Position numbers and translations under genes: made by a program
In this document: piece after piece, positions 9,051 to 18,651 of the stretch
Layout of the letters: each line of letters opens with the position of its first letter
Numbering within the stretch: the stretch's first letter is position 1
Notes under the pieces: model-generated
Seen by the model: only the letters and a program-made list of their open reading frames with translations
Told to the model about the DNA's origin: nothing
Databases searched by the model: none
Source: Sneathiella sp. HT1-7
GTDB taxonomy: Bacteria > Pseudomonadota > Alphaproteobacteria > Sneathiellales > Sneathiellaceae
Reading direction: 5' to 3'
DNA length: 64,000 nt
NCBI RefSeq assembly: GCF_020731145.1
Contig: NZ_JAJFZN010000001.1
Span: 1-64,000 of the forward strand

Positions 9051-10295
9051 TTAACTGAGAGCGCCAAGCGCTACGGAAATATCCGACAAAGGGACTTCGC
9101 TCTGCTCGCCCTGATCTAGATCGCGAAGCGTGCAGACGTTTCGGGCAAGTTCATCCTCCCCGATCAGTACCGCCGCACGGGCATTTAATTTATTGGCCCG
9201 CTTCATGCGTTTCCCGACATTGCCCTTAAAGGCCATTTCAATACAAAGCCCGTCCTGCCGCAGTTGATGCGCTAGCTTCGCCGCAACGGACTCCGCAGCT
9301 TCTCCGACAGGCACAATGGCAACGGGACGTATAGATGCCGGTACATTCTCGATCAACATGGCAAGACGTTCTATTCCGCCAGCCCATCCAATGCCAGGAG
9401 TTGATTTGCCGCCAAGCGTCTCAATCAGCCCGTCATAGCGACCACCCGCAATCACCGCCCCTTGCGCGCCAAGCGCTGTGGTCACGAATTCAAAAGCAGT
9501 ATGTGTATAATAATCAAGACCGCGGACCAAGCGCCGATTGAGTTCATACTCGATCCCGAGAAGCGATATTCCTTCCAGCACATCGGCGAAAAACTCACTC
9601 GAATAACTATTGAGATAGTCGTTGAACAGGGGCGCCTTTTCGACAAGGACCCGGTCGCCCTTGTCCTTACTATCAAGAATACGAAGCGGATTCCGCTCCA
9701 GCCGTTCCAGACTGTCTTTCGACAAGTTCGATTTATGATCGCTGAAATATTCGACAAGCGCCGTACGATATGCCTGACGGCTTTCCTGATCGCCGAGGGT
9801 ATTAATCTCTAAGCTACAATGTTCCAGGACGCCCAGCGCTTTAAGGATCGAGGCACCAACGGCGATCACTTCTATATCCGCCTTGGCCTCCGCCGCGCCT
9901 ATGCATTCCACATCAATCTGGTGGAACTGCCGTTGCCGTCCTTTCTGCGGACGTTCATAGCGAAACATCGGACCCGCTGCGAACACCTTAAATGGGACAT
10001 TCTGCTGTAATCCATTACTTATAAAAGCGCGGCAAATTCCAGCGGTGTATTCGGGCCGCAACGTCATACTTTCCCCGCTCCGGCTTTCAAAGGAATACAT
10101 TTCCTTCGAAACAACATCGGAGCTCTCGCCCATCGTCCGTGCAAAAACTTCTGTGAACTCAAAGATCGGCGTGGCCATTTCCGCATAACCAAAGCGCGCC
10201 GCCATTTCCCGCGCCGTTTTCCGCACATGTGCATGGCGCGCAAAATCCTCAGGCAACAGGTCATGGGTGCCGCGGACTGGCTGTGGTAATGACAC
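9051..10295 (-). CDS. hisS: Histidine-tRNA ligase
   Basis: Class II aminoacyl-tRNA synthetase that charges tRNA-His. Class II motif 1 lies near the start (VRGTHDLLPED), motif 2 around FRYERPQKGRQRQFHQ, the histidine-specific signature is RRLVRGLDYYT, and a C-terminal anticodon-binding domain occupies the last 90 residues. It begins with GTG at 10295, supported by a GGAG ribosome site seven bases upstream. Length 414 residues. First gene of the hisS-prfA-prmC run, 37 bases after ispG. Confidence 0.96.
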   Translation of the reverse strand: MSLPQPVRGTHDLLPEDFARHAHVRKTAREMAARFGYAEMATPIFEFTEVFARTMGESSDVVSKEMYSFESRSGESMTLRPEYTAGICRAFISNGLQQNVPFKVFAAGPMFRYERPQKGRQRQFHQIDVECIGAAEAKADIEVIAVGASILKALGVLEHCSLEINTLGDQESRQAYRTALVEYFSDHKSNLSKDSLERLERNPLRILDSKDKGDRVLVEKAPLFNDYLNSYSSEFFADVLEGISLLGIEYELNRRLVRGLDYYTHTAFEFVTTALGAQGAVIAGGRYDGLIETLGGKSTPGIGWAGGIERLAMLIENVPASIRPVAIVPVGEAAESVAAKLAHQLRQDGLCIEMAFKGNVGKRMKRANKLNARAAVLIGEDELARNVCTLRDLDQGEQSEVPLSDISVALGALS

Positions 10296-10332
10296 GTCTT
10301 TTCTCCGTCTAGTAAATTCTTCTAAGGTGAGG

Positions 10333-11478
10333 TCAAGCGATGCGCTTGGCAGTGTGGGATTCAGTCATATCACCGCTATCGTTCAAGGCCTCCAACTCGG
10401 CGGCTTTTGCTTCGACCAGTTCGACAATATGATCCACCATATCCCCAGTCGCCACTTTATGATCCGTAACGCCGCTCAAGTAAACCATATGATTATCCTT
10501 ACCGCCGCCTGTCAGACCGATATCAGTCTCCCGTGCCTCTCCCGGGCCATTCACGACACAGCCAATAATCGAGAGGGTAAGCGGTGTGTGAATATGGGCC
10601 AGCCGCTCTTCAAGCAATTCAACTGTCTTGATTACAGGAAAGGCCTGCCGCGCGCAGGACGGACAGGAAATAATCGTGACACCCCGTCGGCGCAGTCCCA
10701 GGCTTTTCAGTATTTCATAGCCTGCCTTGATTTCCTCAACCGGATCGGCCGAAAGGGACACTCGGATTGTATCGCCAATCCCCGACCAGAGCAGCATGCC
10801 AAGACCGATAGAGGATTTCACCGTACCGGATGACAATCCGCCAGCTTCAGTAATACCTAAGTGGAGCGGATAGTCACATACCTCCGCCAGCCCCTGATAG
10901 GCCGCAACAGACAGGAAAACATCGGATGCTTTCACGCTGATCTTGAAATTAAAGAAGTCGTTGTCCTCAAGAATGCGAGCGTGGTTCATTGCCGATTCCA
11001 CCATCGCTTCCGGGCAGGGTTCGCCATATTTCTCCAACAGCTCACGCTCAAGGCTTCCGGCATTCACCCCAATCCGCATGGAGCAGTTATGATCTACAGC
11101 CGCCTTCACCACGTCGCGTACGCGATCGGCCGATCCGATATTACCGGGGTTGATCCGGAGACATGCCGCGCCGGCCTCCGCCGCCTCAATGCCGCGTTTA
11201 TAATGGAAATGGATATCCGCAATAATGGGAACGCTCGTCTCCCGGACAATTTCTTTCAGCGCTGCCGTGCTCGCCTCATCCGGACAGGAAACCCGGACCA
11301 TGTCCGCGCCGGCCTCTTCCAGCGCATGAATCTGCCCAATAGTCGCCTTGGCGTCGGACGTCAGAGTATTGGTCATTGACTGTACGGTTATCGGCGCATC
11401 TCCGCCAACAGGCACATCGCCGACAAAAATCTGGCGCGATTTCCGGCGGATAATCTCTCGGTAAGGTCTGATGCTCAT
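10333..11478 (-). CDS. ispG: 4-hydroxy-3-methylbut-2-en-1-yl diphosphate synthase (GcpE)
   Basis: Penultimate enzyme of the methylerythritol phosphate route to isoprenoids; converts MEcPP to HMBPP using a [4Fe-4S] cluster. The N-terminal TIM barrel is recognisable ([15 protein letters not shown]). The cluster-binding domain carries the cysteines in SCPSC and [10 protein letters not shown]. At 381 residues it is the short bacterial form without an insertion domain. Its presence means the organism makes isoprenoids by the MEP route rather than mevalonate, so the HMG-CoA-synthase-like protein at 54364 is unlikely to serve mevalonate synthesis. Confidence 0.96.
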   Translation of the reverse strand: MSIRPYREIIRRKSRQIFVGDVPVGGDAPITVQSMTNTLTSDAKATIGQIHALEEAGADMVRVSCPDEASTAALKEIVRETSVPIIADIHFHYKRGIEAAEAGAACLRINPGNIGSADRVRDVVKAAVDHNCSMRIGVNAGSLERELLEKYGEPCPEAMVESAMNHARILEDNDFFNFKISVKASDVFLSVAAYQGLAEVCDYPLHLGITEAGGLSSGTVKSSIGLGMLLWSGIGDTIRVSLSADPVEEIKAGYEILKSLGLRRRGVTIISCPSCARQAFPVIKTVELLEERLAHIHTPLTLSIIGCVVNGPGEARETDIGLTGGGKDNHMVYLSGVTDHKVATGDMVDHIVELVEAKAAELEALNDSGDMTESHTAKRIA

Positions 11479-11602
11479 GGGATCATACTTTTTAAATTAG
11501 CGGCAAAAATGCCGCAGTCGCGAATTTCGCCTAAAATGGCTGCAAATCGCAGAAATTACAAGTGATACAATTGTCGCCGATTTTTCAATCCGAAAACTGC
11601 GG

Positions 11603-13021
11603 CTATTGCAAACCGGTATTCACGAGCAAGCTCTCCGCAACCAACGGAACTTCGCGTAAAATTGTTCCCGCCCCACCGAGGGCCTTGATCTCTTTGCCGT
11701 CAACCCGGATTTCAAGCCCGCCCGCATTTCCCGTAGTAAGGATAAAGCCCGGTGCATTCGGCGCCATATAAACATCGCCAGGCTTAAGCACTCTTGAGAG
11801 CACCGGCTTTTCATCCGTTGCCTTCACTTCAACCCAGCTTTCCTCTGTCGCGCGGACAACCACGCGGGCGTCCGTATTTTCAACACCAAATGTCCGAGGT
11901 AACGGATTTTCGGGCGTATCTGCTGTCTGAAATTGCGCGGCGGCGGCCGTGTCCAACCTGTCCTGTGGATAGTTCGCTGGAGTTTCCGTTGCGGGTTGAG
12001 TCGTTTCCGGGGCAGCGGCCTGTTGTTCCACTGGTTCTGCCACGGTCGCCGTTAGTGTGTTGCTGGTTACGGGATCTTGCTGTAGCTCCGCCACCGGCGT
12101 TGTTGTCGTTTCATCTTCTGTCTTAGGGGGATCTATCTCCGCCGTTTCTTCCAGCGATGAAGGCGCAATGTTTATATCCGATGCTATGGCAGTCGCCGTA
12201 TCTTCCACAATCTCCGTCTCCGGGACTGCCAGCGTATTCGATCCTTCAGGATTTTCTATTGCGACGCCCTCTTCCGCCATCGCTTCATTCTCGCTTAACG
12301 CTGCGACACTTTCAGTTTCAGAAGTAGTATTTTCCACGTCTTTGTTTTCAGGGGCTGCTATTGACGCAATAGCGGGAGTTTCGGACGAGTTTTCCGGACC
12401 TTTCAATGCCCTATCGCGATCGGGCTCATTTGCTGTATTTTGAGACTGTATATCTTCAAGATCTCGAATTTTGCTCGCCAGATGTTCTGGCAACTCTGCC
12501 ACTCTCTCGAAATCAAGGCTTTCGCTTTCCTGATATAAAAACCAACCAGCCAGCAGGACCAGTGCGACGACAAATGTCCCCAGCATAATACCTGCTCCCG
12601 GAATACGCCCGCCGGAAGAAGGCTCTGGAAAGGCAAGGGATTGCACATGTATTCCTGCACCTTCCTCATTCTTATAGAGCTCGACAATCGCCACCGCATC
12701 AAGATCGAGTAAATTCGCATAGGATCGCAAAAACCCTGTGACAAATGTCTGTCCAGGAAGGCTATTGAAGTTACCCTCCTCCAGCGCATGAACCTGACTT
12801 GCGCGAAGTCGCAGAATATCCGCGACCTGATGCAGGGAAAGCCCTTTTGCTTCACGCGCATCACGCAGTTGAGAACCAACAGAATGCGGGCCATCCTCCG
12901 CTTCTGGCTGATCGTTATTTTCTTCAGGGGTCTTTAACGACAGCCTTGTTTTCTTGGACGCATTTCTGCCGAACAGGTTAGGCTGGGTTACGACATCTCG
13001 TCGGTTGCTGTCTTTCACCAT
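11603..13021 (-). CDS. RodZ-like helix-turn-helix membrane protein with DUF4115 domain
   Basis: A bitopic membrane protein. A cytoplasmic XRE-type helix-turn-helix occupies residues about 50-115, the membrane segment about 143-163, and a long Ala/Glu/Thr-rich, probably disordered periplasmic linker about 170-370. The C-terminal DUF4115 domain has the motif ATEESWVEVK. This is the layout of RodZ, which links MreB filaments to the elongasome. The family is conserved next to ispG in many Proteobacteria. The linker makes it longer (472 residues) than E. coli RodZ, so it may be a divergent paralogue. Confidence 0.8.
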   Translation of the reverse strand: MVKDSNRRDVVTQPNLFGRNASKKTRLSLKTPEENNDQPEAEDGPHSVGSQLRDAREAKGLSLHQVADILRLRASQVHALEEGNFNSLPGQTFVTGFLRSYANLLDLDAVAIVELYKNEEGAGIHVQSLAFPEPSSGGRIPGAGIMLGTFVVALVLLAGWFLYQESESLDFERVAELPEHLASKIRDLEDIQSQNTANEPDRDRALKGPENSSETPAIASIAAPENKDVENTTSETESVAALSENEAMAEEGVAIENPEGSNTLAVPETEIVEDTATAIASDINIAPSSLEETAEIDPPKTEDETTTTPVAELQQDPVTSNTLTATVAEPVEQQAAAPETTQPATETPANYPQDRLDTAAAAQFQTADTPENPLPRTFGVENTDARVVVRATEESWVEVKATDEKPVLSRVLKPGDVYMAPNAPGFILTTGNAGGLEIRVDGKEIKALGGAGTILREVPLVAESLLVNTGLQ

Positions 13022-13103
13022 AATGGAACGCCAAATTACCGTTTATTAACTCGTCTCAACAGCTTATTCGCCATTATCGGCGAAAATAAGGAAAGTTCAA
13101 TCT

Positions 13104-15368
13104 CTATATTATTATTGAATGATCACGGGCAAAGGCGCGCAATTGATCACGTACTGAATGATCCCGGGATTGACAAAGCCCGCGGACAAAATTCTGCAAT
13201 TTATTGATATCTGCACTCAACGCCATCTCCTTCACCCGCCCCAGAGTTTCAGACGACATGGAAAAATTCCGATACCCCAAGCCGAGCAAAGCCATCGCTT
13301 CCAGAGGGCGACCGGCAATATCTCCGCATATGGAAAATGGCTTTCCCGCCTGCTCGCAATGCTCCGCGATATTACGCAAAAGTAACAAAAGGCTAGGGCT
13401 CAGTGTGTCATAGCGATCGCTTATCTTCGGATTACCGCGGTCAACCGCAAAAAAGAACTGCATCAGGTCATTTGATCCAACAGAAATGAAATCTACTTCT
13501 TTCAACAGGTGCGGCAGTTGCCAAACAATTGAGGGAACCTCAATCATGGTACCAACATTTACCTTCGTCGGCGGCCCGGCTTTGCGTTGCACAGCGCGCT
13601 CTAACTCCTTATTGAGGATTGCCTTAGCCTCAACAAACTCAGCCACTTCCGCAATCATCGGAAACATAAGCGACAGCTCGCGTCCAGCCGCAGCCTGAAC
13701 CAGAGCCCTAAGTTGACTTCTTAGCAAAGCGGGACGATCAAGCCCGATCCGAATAGCGCGCCAGCCAAGCGCCGGGTTTTCTTCAGGCTTGGTTTTAAGA
13801 TATGGCAGAAGCTTGTCTCCACCGATATCAAGCGTACGAAAAACAACTGGCTTTCCGTCCATCTTGTCCAGGACACGCGAATAAAGCTCCGTCTGTTCGT
13901 CGACCTTCGGCATCTGCGAACGAACCATAAATTGCAGCTCGGTTCGAAACAGACCAATTCCATCGGCACCAAGCTCCGGGAAATGATCGATATCGATGAG
14001 CAGCCCGGCATTAACATTCAAACTAAGCGGCACCCCATCCTTAGAAATATTCGGTTTGTCACGAAGAGCCGCATATTTTGCCTGCTGTTGTGCACGCTGA
14101 CGCTGGCTTCGAGAGAAAGCCTGCTGGACATCATCTCCGGGGCGCAGGAATACCTGACCATGCTCCCCATCGACGAGCATCAAATCTCCTTGCTCCACAT
14201 TTTCTCGCACATCCGCGCACTGGCCAACTACCGGAACACCAAGAGCCCGCGCCACGATCGCAACATGGCTGGATCGAGTCCCTTCTACCAGCACAACAGC
14301 TTTCAGGCGGCGGCGATCATAGTCGAGCAATTCGGCCGCCCCCATGTTCCGCGCGACCACGACCGTATCTTTTTCTAGATTTCGCCGATCAATTTGTGAA
14401 CGCCCGTCCAGATGAAGATAAAGCCGATTGGCAAGATCTTCGAGTTCCGATAACCGCTCGCGAAGGTACGGGTCAATGATTTCCTTCATCCGTGCGCGAG
14501 TATCGTCCTGAACGCGCTTGATCGCGGCCTCCGCGGTTAGACCGGTGTTAACTGCCTCCCGCAATTTTTTTAGCCAGCCCTTATCATGGGCAAACATTTT
14601 ATAGGCTTCAAAAATTTCCTTGGATTCATCCTTGAAGAGAGTATTCGTGGCAACGAGTAACTTATCGACCGAGCTTTGCAGGGCATTAACAGCAGAATCT
14701 AACCTGGCAAGCTCTTTTGCACGATTGCTTGAGATAGCATGAACGACCTCGATCCGGGGTTCATGAAGCAGGGCGATGCCGGCGCCAAGCCCTTCCGCCA
14801 ACACCCGCCCATTAATATGGTGAGGTAAGGTTGCATTTCCGGCAGCATCCGAAAATTCTGTCGCCGCGACCATCTGTTCGGAACTGACCAGCTCCGCTAC
14901 GACCATGGCAACGGTCTGCAGCGCCTCTACTTCCTCATCAGTGTAGGATCGCCGTGTTCTGTTCTGTACCGCTAGTACGCCGATAACCCGTCCGCCGCGC
15001 AGGATAGGCGTACCAAGGAGGGAATGATATTCTTCCTCCCCTGTTTCCGGGCGATACGCAAATTGCGGATGCGACTGCGCATCAGATAGATTGAGAGGTC
15101 GTGCACGCGCGGCGATATCACCGACGAGACCTTCGCCAAAGCGCAGGCGAGTGTGATGAACGGAATTTTGTTTGAGGCCTTCAGTCGCGTAAAGTTCGAG
15201 CACATCCCCTGCCCGACGCAAGTAGCAGGAGCAAACCTCGGCGATCATATTACTGGCGATCAGTCGGACAATTTCATTTAGACGCTGTTCCGCATCTCCC
15301 CTCCCCGCCATAACCTGATGGAGTTTGCGTAGCAGCAATCTCGGCGCACTGATCCCCAGACCGCTCAT
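13104..15368 (-). CDS. ptsP: Phosphoenolpyruvate-protein phosphotransferase PtsP (enzyme I Ntr)
   Basis: First enzyme of the nitrogen-related PTS: autophosphorylates from PEP and passes phosphate to NPr. An N-terminal GAF sensor domain (residues about 1-170) is followed by the EI N-terminal domain, the phosphohistidine domain (active His in TRSSHVAIVARALG) and the PEP-binding TIM barrel (FRTLDIGGDK, GSNDLMQFFFAVDR, catalytic Cys in FSICGDIAG). The 754-residue length is normal. Its ATG directly abuts the stop of the upstream nitronate monooxygenase-like gene. In many Alphaproteobacteria ptsP sits next to lysC, as here with one gene in between. Confidence 0.95.
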   Translation of the reverse strand: MSGLGISAPRLLLRKLHQVMAGRGDAEQRLNEIVRLIASNMIAEVCSCYLRRAGDVLELYATEGLKQNSVHHTRLRFGEGLVGDIAARARPLNLSDAQSHPQFAYRPETGEEEYHSLLGTPILRGGRVIGVLAVQNRTRRSYTDEEVEALQTVAMVVAELVSSEQMVAATEFSDAAGNATLPHHINGRVLAEGLGAGIALLHEPRIEVVHAISSNRAKELARLDSAVNALQSSVDKLLVATNTLFKDESKEIFEAYKMFAHDKGWLKKLREAVNTGLTAEAAIKRVQDDTRARMKEIIDPYLRERLSELEDLANRLYLHLDGRSQIDRRNLEKDTVVVARNMGAAELLDYDRRRLKAVVLVEGTRSSHVAIVARALGVPVVGQCADVRENVEQGDLMLVDGEHGQVFLRPGDDVQQAFSRSQRQRAQQQAKYAALRDKPNISKDGVPLSLNVNAGLLIDIDHFPELGADGIGLFRTELQFMVRSQMPKVDEQTELYSRVLDKMDGKPVVFRTLDIGGDKLLPYLKTKPEENPALGWRAIRIGLDRPALLRSQLRALVQAAAGRELSLMFPMIAEVAEFVEAKAILNKELERAVQRKAGPPTKVNVGTMIEVPSIVWQLPHLLKEVDFISVGSNDLMQFFFAVDRGNPKISDRYDTLSPSLLLLLRNIAEHCEQAGKPFSICGDIAGRPLEAMALLGLGYRNFSMSSETLGRVKEMALSADINKLQNFVRGLCQSRDHSVRDQLRAFARDHSIII

Positions 15369-16412
15369 TTATGAACTGTCCCTTTGATCTCCATGATTTT
15401 CGAAAGAGTCACGCGCCTGACTCACGAGTTCTTCCATAATCTCCTCGATTGATTGTTCTTTCTTGACCATGCCGACGCTCTGGCCTGCCATGACAGATCC
15501 AAATTCAACATCACCATCAATAACTGCCCGGCGCAAGGCTCCCGCCCAGAAATGCTCGATAGCAAGCTGGGCCGTTTCCAGGTCCATTTCGCCTGACTTA
15601 TATTTTGCGATCATCTCATGTTGCGTTTCTATGAATTTCTTGCCGCCCTCATTGTTGAGCGCTCGGACAGGAATTACAGGAAACAACGGATCAACCTGCA
15701 CCGTCGTCACGGCATCGCGAGCATTCGCCCGCATGAAGGCCTTCTTGAATGCCGGATGAGCAATGGATTCATTTGAACAAACAAACCGGGTGCCTAGCTG
15801 GCAACCAGCCGCGCCCATCCTAAGATAGGTAGCGATTGCCTCACCGCGGCCAATGCCGCCCGCAACAAAAACAGGAACGTCTGTAATATTCGGCAAAATT
15901 TCCTGTGCCAGAACACTTGTCGAAACTGGTCCAATATGACCACCCGCCTCCATCCCCTCAATGACCAGCGCATCAGCGCCAGTGCGGATAAGCTTTTTCC
16001 CGAGCGCTAAGGTTGGTGTAAAACAAACGGTTTTCGCGCCACCTTCCTTGATTTTTAGAATGGTTTCTTTTGACGGCACTCCACCAGCGAGAACCACATG
16101 GCCCACATTAAGCGCCAAGCAAACATCAACCAGTTTATCAAGGTCCGGATGCATGGTAATCAGATTAACGCCGAAGGGTTTATCGGTTAGCGCCTGCGTT
16201 GCCTTGATTTCCGCTTCCAGAAGATCGGGCGTCATGGCCCCACAGGCGATAACGCCAAACCCGCCGGCATTAGAGATTGCGGCCACAAGGTTCCGCTCAG
16301 AGACCCAGGACATTGCCCCGCCAAGTATAGCGTATTTCGTTCCAAGAAACTCACAACCGCGCGCCCAGCCAGCGTCCAGCTGTTCCGCGCCATTTATTAC
16401 AAGATCACCCAT
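15369..16412 (-). CDS. Nitronate monooxygenase / 2-nitropropane dioxygenase-like flavoprotein
   Basis: FMN-dependent TIM-barrel enzyme of the NMO family. Recognised by GGAMSWVSERNLVAAIS near the N-terminus, the flavin and substrate motif GMEAGGHIGP, and the phosphate-binding VFVAGGIGRGEA. Some members oxidise nitronates, while related enoyl reductases share the fold, so the substrate is open. The ATG at 16412 comes one base after the lysC TAA. An ATG at 16424 or a TTG at 16433, both overlapping lysC, are alternatives. The gene lies inside the lysC-ptsP operon, where nitronate detoxification or a general redox role are both possible. Confidence 0.85.
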   Translation of the reverse strand: MGDLVINGAEQLDAGWARGCEFLGTKYAILGGAMSWVSERNLVAAISNAGGFGVIACGAMTPDLLEAEIKATQALTDKPFGVNLITMHPDLDKLVDVCLALNVGHVVLAGGVPSKETILKIKEGGAKTVCFTPTLALGKKLIRTGADALVIEGMEAGGHIGPVSTSVLAQEILPNITDVPVFVAGGIGRGEAIATYLRMGAAGCQLGTRFVCSNESIAHPAFKKAFMRANARDAVTTVQVDPLFPVIPVRALNNEGGKKFIETQHEMIAKYKSGEMDLETAQLAIEHFWAGALRRAVIDGDVEFGSVMAGQSVGMVKKEQSIEEIMEELVSQARDSFENHGDQRDSS

Positions 16413-16413
16413 A

Positions 16414-17634
16414 TTAATCCGCATCCAGTCCAAAGGCCGTGTGCAAGGTTCTTACGGCTAGCTCTGTATATTCCTCGGCCAAGAGGACACTCACTTTGAT
16501 TTCAGAAGTCGAGATAACCTGTATATTGATCCCCTTCTCTGCCAGAGCGGCAAACATCGTTTTGGCTACGCCCGCATGGCTGCGCATTCCCATACCGACG
16601 ATAGAAACCTTGACGACATTCGAGTCCGGGACAATCGCCTTGCAAGAAACTTCGCCTTTAAGCTTCTCCAGCACGCTCATGGCCTGATCGATCTCTTTCT
16701 GGCCAACCGTGAAGGTCAGGTCTGTTGCCCGACCATCTTCCGATACGTTCTGGACAATCATATCGACATTGACATTCGCATCCGCCAGCGTCCCGAAGAC
16801 CAGCGCCGCCACACCCGGTCGATCTGCAACCTGCTGCAGTGTTACCTTGGCTTCGTCACGAGTGTAGGTAACGCCGCTTACAACCTGATGTTCCACAATA
16901 TCTTCCTCATCTACAACCAATGTTCCAGGTTTATCTTCGAAACTGGACAGCACCTGCAACTTCACCCGATGCTTCATCGCCATCTCGACAGATCGCGTTT
17001 GCAGAACCTTTGCGCCGAGGGACGCCAGTTCGAGCATTTCCTCATAAGTAATTTTATCAAGTTTCGCTGCTTTTGTCGCGATCCGCGGATCGGCGGTATA
17101 GATACCGTCAACGTCTGTATAAATATCACATCGATCGGCATCCAGTGCAGCGGCCAATGCCACTGCCGACGTATCAGAGCCACCTCGACCAAGGGTGGTA
17201 ATGCGATTGTCAGTGCCAACACCTTGAAAGCCTGCACAAACGGCCACCTGCTTCTCGGCAAAGCGTTTAATAATTTCGCTACAATCGATACTCTCAATCC
17301 GTGCTGCGCCATGAACTGCATTCGTTTTTACAGGAACCTGCCAGCCAAGCCAGGACCGGGCCGAAATTCCGAGATCCTGCAGCGCAAGTGACAAAAGGCC
17401 GATGGTAACCTGCTCTCCACTGGAAACAACGACGTCATATTCCCGGGCGTCATGCAGACTGGAAATTTCAGATACGAGCCCGACGAGCCGATTAGTATCA
17501 CCCGACATAGCTGAGACAACCACTGCTACTTCATGGCCGGCGTCTACTTCTCGCTTTACTTTGCGCGCAACATTCTTGATCCGCTCTACCGTACCAACAG
17601 AAGTGCCGCCAAATTTCATTACCAGCCGTGCCAT
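16414..17634 (-). CDS. lysC: Aspartate kinase
   Basis: Phosphorylates aspartate, the first step towards lysine, threonine, methionine and diaminopimelate. Kinase domain signature KFGGTSVG at residues 7-14, catalytic region TLGRGGSDTSA, then two C-terminal ACT domains (residues about 265-400) for feedback control by amino acids. Length 406 residues matches the monofunctional bacterial form. First gene of a leftward lysC-NMO-ptsP operon, divergent from ubiG. A GGAG-rich leader precedes its ATG. Confidence 0.96.
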   Translation of the reverse strand: MARLVMKFGGTSVGTVERIKNVARKVKREVDAGHEVAVVVSAMSGDTNRLVGLVSEISSLHDAREYDVVVSSGEQVTIGLLSLALQDLGISARSWLGWQVPVKTNAVHGAARIESIDCSEIIKRFAEKQVAVCAGFQGVGTDNRITTLGRGGSDTSAVALAAALDADRCDIYTDVDGIYTADPRIATKAAKLDKITYEEMLELASLGAKVLQTRSVEMAMKHRVKLQVLSSFEDKPGTLVVDEEDIVEHQVVSGVTYTRDEAKVTLQQVADRPGVAALVFGTLADANVNVDMIVQNVSEDGRATDLTFTVGQKEIDQAMSVLEKLKGEVSCKAIVPDSNVVKVSIVGMGMRSHAGVAKTMFAALAEKGINIQVISTSEIKVSVLLAEEYTELAVRTLHTAFGLDAD

Positions 17635-17814
17635 GGCCGCATTACCTCTCCCCCCGCCTGTCGCGAGGGCCTAAATATTATCTAGAAGTCACAATTACCC
17701 TTTGGTCTTAAAGGAGCGTATACTTATACTTAACAAGGGGTGCGGGGCAAGCACTGCGATGGTTTTTATTGTAAAAGAACAACTTTTATTAAGGCATATG
17801 ACGACGAGGTAATT

Positions 17815-18573
17815 ATGGATAACACAGTCAAGGCGAAATCAGTAGATCCGGCAGAAATTGCCAATTTCGCCGCGATGGCGGATGAATGGTGGGATGAAAA
17901 CGGCAAGTTCAAACCACTTCACAAGTTCAATCCGATTCGGATCGGCTACATCCGTGATACTGTAATTGACCATTTCCGCCTGCAAACAGATGATGCCATT
18001 GTCAAGCTGAAGCCCTTTCAGGGATTGCGTATCCTTGATATCGGATGTGGAGGCGGCTTACTGTCTGAACCGATGGCGCGCCTCGGCGCGGATGTCGTCG
18101 CGGCGGACGCGTCAGAGAAAAATATTCAGATTGCAAAAGTGCATGCGGAAAAATCCGGCCTGCAAATCGATTATCGGCACACAACAGCCGAGGATCTTGC
18201 GGACGCAGGGGAGCAGTTTGATGTCATCTTGAATATGGAAGTGATAGAGCATGTCGCCGATATTGAAGGTTTTATTGAGGCCTGCTCCACCATGCTCAAG
18301 CCCGGCGGTATCATGTTTATTGCGACATTGAACCGCACGGCCAAGAGCTTTGCCTTCGCAATTGTCGGTGCAGAGTATGTCCTCCGCTGGCTGCCCAAAG
18401 GCACGCATAACTGGAAAAAATTCTTGAAACCATCCGAAGTTGCACGGCTTGTTCGCAATAATAATCTATCCGTCCGCGATATTTCCGGTGCAACCTACAA
18501 TCCTTTTGAAAATCGCTGGCACTTGAGCATGGATCTCAGTGTCAATTACATGATTGCTGCAGCAAAATTGTAA
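17815..18573 (+). CDS. ubiG: Ubiquinone biosynthesis O-methyltransferase UbiG
   Basis: SAM-dependent enzyme performing both O-methylations of ubiquinone synthesis at the inner membrane. Signature [19 protein letters not shown] near the N-terminus, SAM motif [18 protein letters not shown], and a THNWKKF segment. The start is the ATG at 17815, preceded by GAGGT at five bases. The frame extends upstream to 17740 but without family similarity. Length 252 residues. It is divergent from lysC, an arrangement common in Alphaproteobacteria. Confidence 0.95.
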   Translation: MDNTVKAKSVDPAEIANFAAMADEWWDENGKFKPLHKFNPIRIGYIRDTVIDHFRLQTDDAIVKLKPFQGLRILDIGCGGGLLSEPMARLGADVVAADASEKNIQIAKVHAEKSGLQIDYRHTTAEDLADAGEQFDVILNMEVIEHVADIEGFIEACSTMLKPGGIMFIATLNRTAKSFAFAIVGAEYVLRWLPKGTHNWKKFLKPSEVARLVRNNNLSVRDISGATYNPFENRWHLSMDLSVNYMIAAAKL

Positions 18574-18651
18574 TAACCCCTTGTAAATCCTGATTGACCC
18601 GCCAATGCTATATGCCTTATTTGGGTGTGCTTTTTAACGAAGAGATTTCTT

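Noticed and set aside
13063-13090. Hairpin after ptsP as an intrinsic terminator
   Set aside because: The stem CTTATTCGCC/GGCGAAAATAAG is fair but is not followed by a T run on the relevant strand.
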